Part shown: positions 1 through 6,280 of the stretch, piece by piece
Position numbering within the stretch: position 1 is the first letter of the stretch
Layout of the letters: every line of letters begins with the position of its first letter
Source: Robiginitomaculum sp.
GTDB lineage: Bacteria; Pseudomonadota; Alphaproteobacteria; Caulobacterales; Maricaulaceae
Assembly (NCBI GenBank): GCA_002732905.1
Contig: NVTC01000011.1
Location: forward strand, 33,343-43,734
Length of the DNA: 10,392 bases
Direction of reading: 5' to 3'
Made by a program: the position numbers and the translations under genes
Notes under the pieces: generated by a model
The model's database searches: none
The model's input: the letters and a program-made list of their open reading frames with translations, nothing else
What the model was told of the DNA's origin: nothing

Positions 1-167
1 GCTCTCATGTTTTGTAAGCCGTCTCGATTATGAGAGCCGGAGTTTATGTGCGACCAAGCTATCATTTTTTCTTGCATCGCGATTTGTAAATCTTTGATTT
101 TAGACAAAATAGCCTGTTCGTCTGCACTTAATATCAGATTAGATAATACTCTTTCAATATGTGACAT
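1..167 (-). CDS. Unrecognised protein, N-terminal part (cut by window edge)
   Basis: This open frame reads without a stop to the window edge. It begins MSHIERVLSNLILSADEQ and continues AILSKIKDLQIAMQEKM, giving 55 visible residues. The visible part is mostly charged and helix-prone, with no signal peptide, membrane segment or motif that I recognise, so no function is offered. The ATG at 167 is chosen because AGGCAAGAG lies just upstream. The frame stays open to another ATG at 227, which would add 20 residues (MNLIDCTDCPSESEQLGKSA, with a CTDC pair) but has no clear ribosome site. The gene follows the ompA terminator in the same direction, so it probably has its own promoter, which I could not identify. 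It is most likely real but its identity is unknown. Confidence 0.5.
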   Translation of the reverse strand, partial: MSHIERVLSNLILSADEQAILSKIKDLQIAMQEKMIAWSHINSGSHNRDGLQNMR

Positions 168-250
168 AGCACTCTTGCCTAGTTGCTCAGATTCGGATGG
201 ACAATCCGTACAATCTATCAAGTTCATGCAGAAATAACAGGTTTATTCAT

Positions 251-280
251 AAAAAAACGCCCCATAAAAATGGAGCGTTT
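251..280 (-). terminator. Rho-independent terminator after the OmpA-family gene
   Basis: Read on the minus strand, an 11-bp stem (AAACGCTCCAT pairing with ATGGGGCGTTT, one G-U pair) closes a four-base T loop and runs into a T tract at 254-251. It starts about 30 bases past the ompA-family stop codon. On the plus strand the G-U pair becomes a C-A mismatch, so it is best suited to stop minus-strand transcription. Confidence 0.85.
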
Positions 281-311
281 AAAAATAGATATTTGCCTTA
301 ATTTACTAGGC

Positions 312-1661
312 TTAATTGCTACCCGGAACGAGGCGAATTATAACTTCTGTACGGCGGTTAAGTGGCTCACGTACACCATCGCCAGACGCAACAGCCAGAG
401 CTGTTTCACCTTTAGCAGTTTTCACAATATTTGTTGTTGTGATACCACTATTCCGTAATTCGGCTTCTACACTATCCGCACGACGGTTAGACAAGCCTAC
501 ATTATAGCTTTGTGCACCAGAACTATCTGTGTGACCTTCAATAACTATATCAGTAATACTACACTGATTTGCAATATCCGCTGCATTAGCAACAACTGCT
601 TTAGATTGGTCTGTAAGCCCAGATTTATCCCATGGGAAATATATACTAAAGTCTGTAAACCCTTCATCGCAAACTGTCTTAATAGGACAAGAGGACTGCT
701 CATATGCAATTGTTCCGTCCCAACAAGTGACTGTTGGACGAGTTGGGCAAGATGCAGCATCTGTAACCGTGCTACCATCCCAACACTGAACAACAGGCTT
801 AACTGGACAAGAAGTACCAGATTCAACCTGTGTACCATCCCAACATGTTGTATAAACAATTGGCACGGCTGGACATGTAGCTGTGTCAAGAACACTGCTG
901 CCATCCCAACAAGAATACATTACAGGTGCAGTTTTCGCACCGAAACGGTAACGAAGACCGGTCATAACAGAATGGCTACCTACACCAGTTCCAGATGTAG
1001 TAATATTGGTACCACCATTTAATACTCCGGCACCAATTGGAGGTAGAAGATCTTTGCCAAGACCTGTGTAACCCAGATCACCAACATTCAAATAACGATA
1101 TTGGGTATCCCAAATCAAGTTATCCGTAATTTTGTAACCAACACCAGCCAGTAATTGCCATGCAAAACCAGTGTCAGAATCATGGAATACACAAGCATTT
1201 GAACCAGCACAAGTCGGGCTATTAAGCGGAACACCACCATTTGGAAGGCTATGTGCCTGCGCACTTAGGCTAGCACTGGCAATGCCGATACCAGCACCAA
1301 TATATGGTTGCCAGCTTTCAAAATCTGAAAAATCATAAATGGCATTCAACATGCCAGACGTAATACGCATGTCTGAAGACGTATTGCCAGCTTGATCGAT
1401 CGCACCCATGTCGTTCCACAACTGTGTCGCATCAAGTTCAAGGCGCCAGTTATTGTTAAACTCATAGCCAAGACCCAAAGATGCAGCAACATTAGCTTCA
1501 CCTTCAACATCACCAACAAGATCGCCAGTAAAATCAACGTCAGTTATAACGCCATAACCAACATTACCACGAACATACCAACCTGTATCACCAGCAGATG
1601 CTAAAGTAGGTACGGCTAACAAAGCGACACTCGCCGCCGCTGTAAGAAGTTGTAACTTCAT
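312..1661 (-). CDS. OmpA-family outer-membrane beta-barrel protein with Cys-rich repeat linker
   Basis: This 449-residue protein is predicted to be an outer-membrane barrel that anchors the envelope to peptidoglycan. Residues 1-23 form a Sec signal peptide ending in ASA. Residues 24 to about 241 look like an eight-strand barrel, with a C151/C157 pair probably in a loop, and end in GLRYRFG. Residues 251-326 hold four 14-residue modules of the form CWDG[ST]...CP with the Cys pair always 12 apart. Residues 336-445 form the OmpA C-terminal peptidoglycan-binding domain, with GHTDSSGAQSYNVGLSNRRA at 376-395 and the later NRRTEV. All 12 cysteines lie in the exported part. The start is firm: GGAGG at 1673-1669 sits seven bases before ATG. 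It appears to be transcribed alone, from a promoter near 1836-1807 to the terminator at 280-251. OmpA-like architecture is certain; the role of the Cys modules is not known to me. Confidence 0.93.
   Translation of the reverse strand: MKLQLLTAAASVALLAVPTLASAGDTGWYVRGNVGYGVITDVDFTGDLVGDVEGEANVAASLGLGYEFNNNWRLELDATQLWNDMGAIDQAGNTSSDMRITSGMLNAIYDFSDFESWQPYIGAGIGIASASLSAQAHSLPNGGVPLNSPTCAGSNACVFHDSDTGFAWQLLAGVGYKITDNLIWDTQYRYLNVGDLGYTGLGKDLLPPIGAGVLNGGTNITTSGTGVGSHSVMTGLRYRFGAKTAPVMYSCWDGSSVLDTATCPAVPIVYTTCWDGTQVESGTSCPVKPVVQCWDGSTVTDAASCPTRPTVTCWDGTIAYEQSSCPIKTVCDEGFTDFSIYFPWDKSGLTDQSKAVVANAADIANQCSITDIVIEGHTDSSGAQSYNVGLSNRRADSVEAELRNSGITTTNIVKTAKGETALAVASGDGVREPLNRRTEVIIRLVPGSN
684..911 (-). repeat. 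Four in-frame Cys-module repeats within the OmpA-family gene
   Basis: Four copies of a 14-residue unit begin at residues 251, 273, 293 and 313, with spacings of 22, 20 and 20 residues. The copies are CWDGSSVLDTATCP, CWDGTQVESGTSCP, CWDGSTVTDAASCP and CWDGTIAYEQSSCP. They are joined by short Pro/Val-rich linkers such as VKPVVQ and TRPTVT. At the DNA level a 'tgttgggatgg' core recurs, while the rest has diverged at the codon level. This suggests an old duplication kept under selection rather than a recent slippage tract. Confidence 0.9.
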
Positions 1662-1679
1662 GTTTTTTCCTCCGAAAAC

Positions 1680-1698
1680 AGTCGACCCAAAATCGACT
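1680..1698 (-). promoter_or_regulatory. Small hairpin in the ompA leader, next to the ribosome site
   Basis: AGTCGA and TCGACT form a 6-bp stem with a 7-base loop, ending seven bases before the GGAGG ribosome site of the OmpA-family gene. A leader hairpin here could affect mRNA stability or translation, as the long ompA leader does in enterobacteria. The stem is short and its function is inferred only from position. Confidence 0.35.
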
Positions 1699-1806
1699 AA
1701 AATTTACTGCGATTGCTCGCACCCAAACACAATTACGTAAAAGTACGCATACTGTTATATTTGCGCTACACCAATTATTCACCCTTGGCTAGAGTTACAT
1801 GTGCAT

Positions 1807-1836
1807 ATTTTAGCGTAAAGCCGAGCTTATTGCCAA
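1807..1836 (-). promoter_or_regulatory. Candidate sigma70-type promoter of the OmpA-family gene
   Basis: On the minus strand TTGGCA (1836-1831), an 18-base spacer and TAAAAT (1812-1807) make a plausible -35/-10 pair. Transcription would start near 1800 and give a leader of about 140 bases, similar in length to the known long leader of enterobacterial ompA. The -35 box overlaps the inner edge of the 34-bp palindrome. No other pair in the 295-base spacer fits as well, but alphaproteobacterial promoters are loose and this is not proof. Confidence 0.5.
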
Positions 1837-1865
1837 TAGAGTTGCAAATTTGCAACTCTATTGGC
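1832..1865. repeat. Perfect 34-bp palindrome, candidate operator or RNA hairpin
   Basis: GCCAATAGAGTTGCAAA is followed directly by its exact reverse complement, giving 34 bases of uninterrupted dyad symmetry centred on AAATTT. It lies between tRNA-Lys and the OmpA-family gene, and its last bases supply part of the candidate -35 box TTGGCA. No T tract follows on either strand, so it is not a standard intrinsic terminator. It could be a dimeric regulator site controlling ompA, a dispersed palindromic repeat, or a strong RNA hairpin ending read-through from the tRNA. The symmetry is directly visible; the role is inference. Confidence 0.75.
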
Positions 1866-1956
1866 CTAGAATAGATAAAGAAGCCCATGTTTTATAAGAT
1901 ATCAAATATTAGTGCAGCGTCAAAATCAGTATTATGCAATAGAATCAGTATGATAA

Positions 1957-2032
1957 TGGTGAGCTGTCAGGGATTCGAACCCTGGACCTACTGATTAAAA
2001 GTCAGTTGCTCTACCAACTGAGCTAACAGCTC
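1957..2032 (-). tRNA. tRNA-Lys, anticodon UUU
   Basis: The cloverleaf is complete. The acceptor stem is GAGCTGT/ACAGCTC, the D stem GCTC/GAGC, the anticodon stem ACTGA/TCAGT around loop CTTTTAA (anticodon TTT, reads AAA/AAG), and the T stem CAGGG/CCCTG around TTCGAAT. The variable loop is AGGTC, the discriminator base is A, and the CCA end is encoded at 1959-1957. No pairing defect is visible. It follows tgt by 81 bases with its own promoter in that gap. I see no duplicated tRNA 3' end elsewhere in the window, so nothing suggests an integrated element here. Confidence 0.97.
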
Positions 2033-2046
2033 CCAAAAGAGGGCGT

Positions 2047-2075
2047 TAATTAGGGCTAGCTCACGCAGAGGTCAA
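2047..2075 (-). promoter_or_regulatory. Candidate sigma70 promoter of tRNA-Lys
   Basis: TTGACC (2075-2070), a 17-base spacer and TAATTA (2052-2047) lie on the minus strand. Transcription would start about 7-8 bases before the mature tRNA 5' end at 2032. Box match and spacing are close to consensus. A short AGGTC-TT-GACCT inverted repeat covers the -35 box but has no T tract. Confidence 0.65.
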
Positions 2076-2113
2076 GACCTAAATTTCGTCTTTCGCAGGT
2101 TATTTTCCCCGCT

Positions 2114-3241
2114 TTATTTTTGCCAATTTCGTTTAAAATCATGGCCAAACTCTTCAAACGATCCAGAGCTAATGGCCTGCCGCATACGCGCCATGAGATT
2201 TTGAAAATATGCTATATTGTGCCAACTGAGCAACATACCGCCCAAAAGCTCCCCGCTTCTAATTAAATGATGAATGTAGGCCTTGGAGTAATCACGGCTT
2301 GCCGGACACTCTATTGACGGGTCAAGCGGGCTTATGTCTTCGGCAAACTCCGCACGTTTGATGTTATAAGGCCCAGCATCGCTCCACACTTGCCCATGAC
2401 GGCCAGAGCGCGTGGGTATAACACAATCGAACATATCTACGCCGCGGGCAACTGATTCGACTAAATCAATTGGCTTACCAACGCCCATAAGATAGCGAGG
2501 ACGCGTGATCGGCAAGTGCGGCATAACATTTTCAAGTGTTTCCAACATGGCCTCATGCCCTTCCCCGACAGCAAGACCACCGATAGCATAGCCACCATAC
2601 CCACGGCCATTTACCTGCGTCTGCACACTAGCCTCGGCACTCATTTGCCGAAGATCAGGGAAAATTGACCCCTGAACAATAGCGAAAAGTGTCTGAATAT
2701 CCCTCTCCCCAAAAGCTTCGAGCGATCTTTTGCCCCATCGCAAAGATAATTCCATGGAACGAGCAGCTTCGTCGCGAGTTGCAGGGAAGTTTGTGCATTC
2801 ATCCAACTGCATACATATGTCTGCACCTAATAACTCGGCTTGAATTTCGATGGACCTCTCGGGGCTCAGCATATGTTTAGAGCCATCCAGATGACTTTGA
2901 AATTCCACACCTTTTTCACTCATCTTGCGTAACTTGGACAAAGACCAAACTTGGAATCCACCGCTATCGGTTAACATAGGCCCGCGCCAACCAGAAAACT
3001 TATGTAATCCACCGAGTTTTGCCACACGTTCGGCACTGGGTCGTAACATCAAATGATATGTATTACCCAATATAATATCCGAGCCGGCATCACGCACTTG
3101 ATCCATATATAGGGCTTTGACCGTGCCCGCAGTGCCAACAGGCATAAAGGCAGGTGTGCGAATTTCACCGCGCGATGTTTTAAGCACACCTGTGCGCGCC
3201 GCACCGTCTGTTGCTTGAATGTCAAATTCAAATTCAGCCAT
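2114..3241 (-). CDS. tgt: tRNA-guanine(34) transglycosylase (queuine/preQ1 insertion)
   Basis: Tgt swaps guanine-34 for preQ1 in tRNAs with GUN anticodons (Asn, Asp, His, Tyr), the base-exchange step of queuosine synthesis. The 375-residue product matches the usual bacterial length. Visible motifs are [14 protein letters not shown] near residue 31, TDSGGFQ at 91-97 with catalytic Asp92, the [12 protein letters not shown] loop at 216-227, and [12 protein letters not shown] with nucleophile Asp272. The zinc site is abnormal: against the Zymomonas enzyme (C318, C320, C323, H349) this protein has I310, C312, S315 and H341, so two ligands are missing while the flanking AYIHHL is intact. The start MAEFEF at 3241 matches the family N-terminus and overlaps the queA stop by 8 bases; an in-frame ATG at 3256 (MWNTV) is possible. 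Family is certain; metal binding is doubtful. Confidence 0.96.
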   Translation of the reverse strand: MAEFEFDIQATDGAARTGVLKTSRGEIRTPAFMPVGTAGTVKALYMDQVRDAGSDIILGNTYHLMLRPSAERVAKLGGLHKFSGWRGPMLTDSGGFQVWSLSKLRKMSEKGVEFQSHLDGSKHMLSPERSIEIQAELLGADICMQLDECTNFPATRDEAARSMELSLRWGKRSLEAFGERDIQTLFAIVQGSIFPDLRQMSAEASVQTQVNGRGYGGYAIGGLAVGEGHEAMLETLENVMPHLPITRPRYLMGVGKPIDLVESVARGVDMFDCVIPTRSGRHGQVWSDAGPYNIKRAEFAEDISPLDPSIECPASRDYSKAYIHHLIRSGELLGGMLLSWHNIAYFQNLMARMRQAISSGSFEEFGHDFKRNWQK

Positions 3242-4307
3242 TACCGTGTTCCACATTTTTCCAAAGCAAGCTCGTATCTCCGTAAGAATAAAAGCGATAT
3301 TGATTATTAATGGCGTATTTATAGGCGGCTTGCATAATGTCCAGCCCGCAAAATGCGCTGACCAACATAAACAGTGTTGATTTCGGTAGATGAAAATTGG
3401 TCAACATGCCGTCAATGATTTTGAACTTATACCCCGGTGTGATAAAAATATCCGTGTCCGCACTGCCTGCCACAACTTGCCTATCAACATTTGCACAACT
3501 CTCAAGCGCACGTAATGCTGTCGTTCCTACTGCAATCACCCGCCCTCCGGAACGCTTTGCCTCATTGATTCGCGCCGCAGTTTCGGTGTCTATTGTATAC
3601 CATTCTGAATGCATGTGGTGATCGTCAGTATTATTGCATGACATGGGTAAAAACGTCCCTGCACCCACATGTAAGGTTAAGCGGGCAATTTTTACGCCAG
3701 CAGTTTCAAGTTTTTCGAAAAGTTCAGGTGTAAAATGCAGCCCCGCCGTCGGCGCGGCGACAGAGCCCTTATCAACTGCAAATACCGTTTGGTAGTCTTG
3801 ATTGTCTTGCTCGTCGACTTGACGTTGACGCGCAATATAGGGCGGCAACGGCATTTCACCATTTTTTTCAATAGCATGCCCCAGTGCTTCACCGCTTGTA
3901 TTAAATATTAAGCCAACATCTCCGCCGTCCAGCTTGTCTATAATTTCAGCACTTAACGTATCCGAAAACCGGACAATGTCACCTTGCTTCAACCTTTTTG
4001 CCGGGCGCGCAAAGGCCCGCCATGTGTCGTTAGATATTTGTTTGTGAAGGTTGAAGCTTATACTGACATCTCCCCCGCCGCCGTGAGCACGGGCGGTACG
4101 GATACCCGACAAGCTAGCCCGCAAGACTTTGGTTTCGTTTAACACCAAAACATCTCCGGGGCAGAGCAAGCCTGCTAGGTCGCGGGCAATATGATCAGTG
4201 AGCACACCTTCCTTAACTTGAAGCAAGCGTGAACTGTCTCTCGGACTGGCAGGCCTGAGAGCTATCCGCGCGTCGGGCAGATCAAAATTGAAGTGTTCGA
4301 CGTCCAT
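3234..4307 (-). CDS. queA: S-adenosylmethionine:tRNA ribosyltransferase-isomerase
   Basis: QueA transfers and isomerises the ribosyl part of SAM onto preQ1-34 in tRNA to make epoxyqueuosine, acting after Tgt. The 357-residue protein is of usual length and carries the family signatures in order: [20 protein letters not shown] at 8-27, [54 protein letters not shown], then [20 protein letters not shown] near the C-terminus. One small deviation is [10 protein letters not shown] where GAVAAPTAG is common. The ATG at 4307 gives a family-like N-terminus, though its ribosome site is weak (GGGG about 8-11 bases upstream), which fits translation coupled to the gene 22 bases before. Its stop overlaps the tgt start, and pairing with tgt supports the queuosine role. 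Confidence 0.97.
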   Translation of the reverse strand: MDVEHFNFDLPDARIALRPASPRDSSRLLQVKEGVLTDHIARDLAGLLCPGDVLVLNETKVLRASLSGIRTARAHGGGGDVSISFNLHKQISNDTWRAFARPAKRLKQGDIVRFSDTLSAEIIDKLDGGDVGLIFNTSGEALGHAIEKNGEMPLPPYIARQRQVDEQDNQDYQTVFAVDKGSVAAPTAGLHFTPELFEKLETAGVKIARLTLHVGAGTFLPMSCNNTDDHHMHSEWYTIDTETAARINEAKRSGGRVIAVGTTALRALESCANVDRQVVAGSADTDIFITPGYKFKIIDGMLTNFHLPKSTLFMLVSAFCGLDIMQAAYKYAINNQYRFYSYGDTSLLWKNVEHGNG

Positions 4308-4329
4308 AAGAGTACGCCCCGATCAATGT

Positions 4330-4773
4330 CTAAGCTGTGACAACCTTCACAATAGTGCCAGGCACCACTGGTGGCTCACCTTTTGGAATGGCGTCTACAT
4401 GTTCCATGCCGCTTTCGACTTCACCCCAAACAGTGTATTGACCATCCAGGAAGTTAGCATCGTCGAGACAAATAAAGAACTGAGAACTTGCAGAATCGGG
4501 GCTTGCAGAACGTGCCATTGAACACACGCCACGCGCATGAGGTTCATCAGAAAATTCAGCAGGAATATTTGCGCCAGAACCGCCCATGCCGGTACCGTCC
4601 GGACAGCCACCCTGGGCCATAAATCCGGGAATAACACGGTGAAATGTCAAACCGTCATAATAGCCATCTTCCACAAGCTTGGTAATTTGCGCCACGTGTT
4701 TTGGAGCCAAATCAGGGCGAAGTTTAATAACGATATCGCCACTATCAACAGTCATAATAAGTTTATCAGTCAT
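4330..4773 (-). CDS. Cytoplasmic cyclophilin-type peptidyl-prolyl cis-trans isomerase
   Basis: This 147-residue single-domain cyclophilin has no signal peptide, so it should catalyse prolyl isomerisation in the cytoplasm, like PpiB. Motifs are TVDSGDIVIKL near the N-terminus, FHRVIPGFMAQGG at 44-56 with the catalytic Arg46, Phe51 and Gln54, GTGMGGSG at 60-67, CSMARSASPDSASSQFF at 84-100, and YTVWGEV at 113-119 with the Trp found in many cyclophilins. The start is supported by AAGGA at 4785-4781, seven bases before ATG. It follows a larger exported cyclophilin by 51 bases and precedes queA by 22. The short form is common in alphaproteobacteria; I give no gene symbol because ppiA/ppiB naming is ambiguous here. 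Confidence 0.95.
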   Translation of the reverse strand: MTDKLIMTVDSGDIVIKLRPDLAPKHVAQITKLVEDGYYDGLTFHRVIPGFMAQGGCPDGTGMGGSGANIPAEFSDEPHARGVCSMARSASPDSASSQFFICLDDANFLDGQYTVWGEVESGMEHVDAIPKGEPPVVPGTIVKVVTA

Positions 4774-4824
4774 TTGTAAATCCTTGTTTTTATGGATAAT
4801 TATTTAAGTATATAGGTATGATTT

Positions 4825-5760
4825 TTAGAGTTTCAATTCATTTTTTAGGCGCGTCGGAACTTCAACGTCACACACATTCGGCGCTTTACCAGTTTTGCTC
4901 TTCAGTGAGTTCACATAGCTTTCAAAAGCATTCGAATCAGTGCGCAAAATTTGCACAGCAAAGCGTTCCTCTTCAGGCACATCGACTGCCATCCGCATAG
5001 AGATAAGCTCGTTGGGGACGAAATTAGGGGTCTCACCCGCTATCCCTACTTTGATTTTTTTAAGGCCTCTACGACCCCAAATAGTTGTGCCCCAAATGGA
5101 GTATTTCATATCAAGAGATTGGTATTCATGCCGCATCAAAAAGAACTGGCTATTGGCACTATTTTCAGGCACCCCGCGCGCCATGGATGTAACGCTTTTG
5201 CAGTGCAAGCCCCAAGCTTCAACCTTACCATCTTTGGTCATGAATGCTTGCGCAGAAGGTTTTGTCGCCACTGGCATAGCTTTGTAAAATCCGGTATCAA
5301 CCTCACCGACTTCCGTCAACCGACGGTTTACCAGAGTAACAGGCATACCGCTAGGCGAGCGTCTGAATGTAAATTCACCCGGGATATCAGGTAAATCAGA
5401 ATCGCCTGTACCATCACCAGTCGGGTCACCGGTTTGGTTCATAAAGTTTCTGATCACTCGGTGAAATGTGATGTTGTCGTAAAATTTTCGGCGTGTCAGA
5501 GTTTTGATTTGTTCCACATGCTTCGGGGCAAATTCAGGCATCATTTCCACCACAAACGTACCGTGTATAGTCTTTATATACAGAGTGTTCTCAAGATCAG
5601 GTTCCCGCCAATCTGCGTCTGTAGTGTCAGGTAAGATATAGGTAGCGGCCTGTTTTTCGACAGTCACAGGTGCATTTTCAACGGGTTGTTGTTCTTCAGC
5701 GCAGGCCGTAGTAAACAAAAATCCGGCAGCCAAAGCCGCCAAAGCAGTACGGGTCATCAT
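4825..5760 (-). CDS. Exported, probably lipid-anchored cyclophilin-type peptidyl-prolyl isomerase
   Basis: This 311-residue protein is probably an envelope cyclophilin. Residues 1-19 are a signal sequence ending FLFTTA before Cys20, a lipobox-like site with Thr rather than the usual Leu at -3; Ala follows Cys, so there is no Asp retention signal. The isomerase domain starts near residue 60 (YIKTIHGTFVVEM) and includes FHRVIRNFMNQTGDP at 99-113 with Arg101, Phe106 and Gln109 kept. MARGVPENSANSQFF at 193-207 and YSIWGTT complete the core. Between the two core motifs lies about 50 residues more than in the neighbouring small cyclophilin (residues about 120-188). A C-terminal extension carries C297. 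Of the two adjacent ATGs the first suits AAGGA at 5774-5770, inside the end of coaD. Activity looks intact; lipidation is inferred. Confidence 0.92.
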   Translation of the reverse strand: MMTRTALAALAAGFLFTTACAEEQQPVENAPVTVEKQAATYILPDTTDADWREPDLENTLYIKTIHGTFVVEMMPEFAPKHVEQIKTLTRRKFYDNITFHRVIRNFMNQTGDPTGDGTGDSDLPDIPGEFTFRRSPSGMPVTLVNRRLTEVGEVDTGFYKAMPVATKPSAQAFMTKDGKVEAWGLHCKSVTSMARGVPENSANSQFFLMRHEYQSLDMKYSIWGTTIWGRRGLKKIKVGIAGETPNFVPNELISMRMAVDVPEEERFAVQILRTDSNAFESYVNSLKSKTGKAPNVCDVEVPTRLKNELKL

Positions 5761-5766
5761 TTATAT

Positions 5767-6261
5767 TTATCCTTGGGAAAATTTATCTTCTAATTTTTGC
5801 TTCACTGATGCACTGACAAAAGGCGCTACATCTCCGCCTAAACTAGCAATTTCCTTGACCAATCTAGAGGCGATTGCCTGATTTTGCGCATCTGCCATCA
5901 AAAAGACAGTCTCGATATCCGGATTTAGTTTATGGTTCATTCCTACCATTTGATACTCGAACTCAAAATCAGACACAGCCCTTAAGCCGCGCACGATCAT
6001 AGATGCTCCAACATTTTCGACAAAATGTATCAGTAAACCCTCAAACGGCACAACGTCGACCTCGCAGTCACCTTTGATATCGTTTAACGCCTCTTTAACC
6101 ATGCCCGTGCGTTCTGCCAGTGAGAATAACGGGTTTTTACCACTATTGATGGCCACACCGATTACCAATTTATCGCAGAGTTTACAGGCACGCCTAATAA
6201 TATCCAAATGACCATTGGTCATAGGGTCGAATGTACCGGGATATAATGCTGTTCGTTTCAT
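5767..6261 (-). CDS. coaD: Phosphopantetheine adenylyltransferase
   Basis: CoaD transfers AMP from ATP to 4'-phosphopantetheine, giving dephospho-CoA in the penultimate step of coenzyme A synthesis. The 164-residue product matches the family length. It opens with MKRTALYPGTFDPMTNGHLD, containing the nucleotidyltransferase TNGH motif at 15-18. It continues with IVRGLRAVSDFEFEYQM near 89-105 and IASRLVKEIASLGG, the counterpart of the ATP-binding ISST...KE segment. The ATG at 6261 is preferred over one at 6297 because it matches the family N-terminus and has AAGGG four bases upstream; the earlier one would overlap gyrA. It lies 19 bases after gyrA and 6 before the exported cyclophilin gene, so co-transcription is likely. 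Confidence 0.97.
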   Translation of the reverse strand: MKRTALYPGTFDPMTNGHLDIIRRACKLCDKLVIGVAINSGKNPLFSLAERTGMVKEALNDIKGDCEVDVVPFEGLLIHFVENVGASMIVRGLRAVSDFEFEYQMVGMNHKLNPDIETVFLMADAQNQAIASRLVKEIASLGGDVAPFVSASVKQKLEDKFSQG

Positions 6262-6265
6262 GAAG

Positions 6266-6270
6266 CCCTT
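6266..6270 (-). promoter_or_regulatory. Ribosome binding site that fixes the coaD start
   Basis: AAGGG on the minus strand ends four bases before the ATG at 6261, in the gap after the gyrA stop. It decides in favour of the 164-residue CoaD over a 176-residue version starting inside gyrA. Confidence 0.65.
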
Positions 6271-6280
6271 ATAACCGCAT

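Noticed and set aside
684..911. Repeated 'ccatcccaaca' at regular spacing, suggesting a CRISPR-like array
   Set aside because: The repeats fall in frame within the OmpA-family gene and encode the CWDG modules; the spacers are also coding and similar to each other.
510..1022. A 170-codon plus-strand open frame opposite the OmpA-family gene
   Set aside because: It is the reverse-strand shadow of the conserved OmpA gene, with an odd Cys/Asn/Thr-rich composition caused by the repeat modules.
1924..1951. Direct repeat of AATCAGTAT just after tRNA-Lys, as a possible attachment-site remnant
   Set aside because: It is only 9 bases, does not match the tRNA 3' end, and no integrase or element genes are present.
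2069..2081. AGGTC-TT-GACCT inverted repeat as the tgt terminator
   Set aside because: The stem is 5 bp with a 2-base loop and no T tract follows; it coincides with the tRNA-Lys -35 box.
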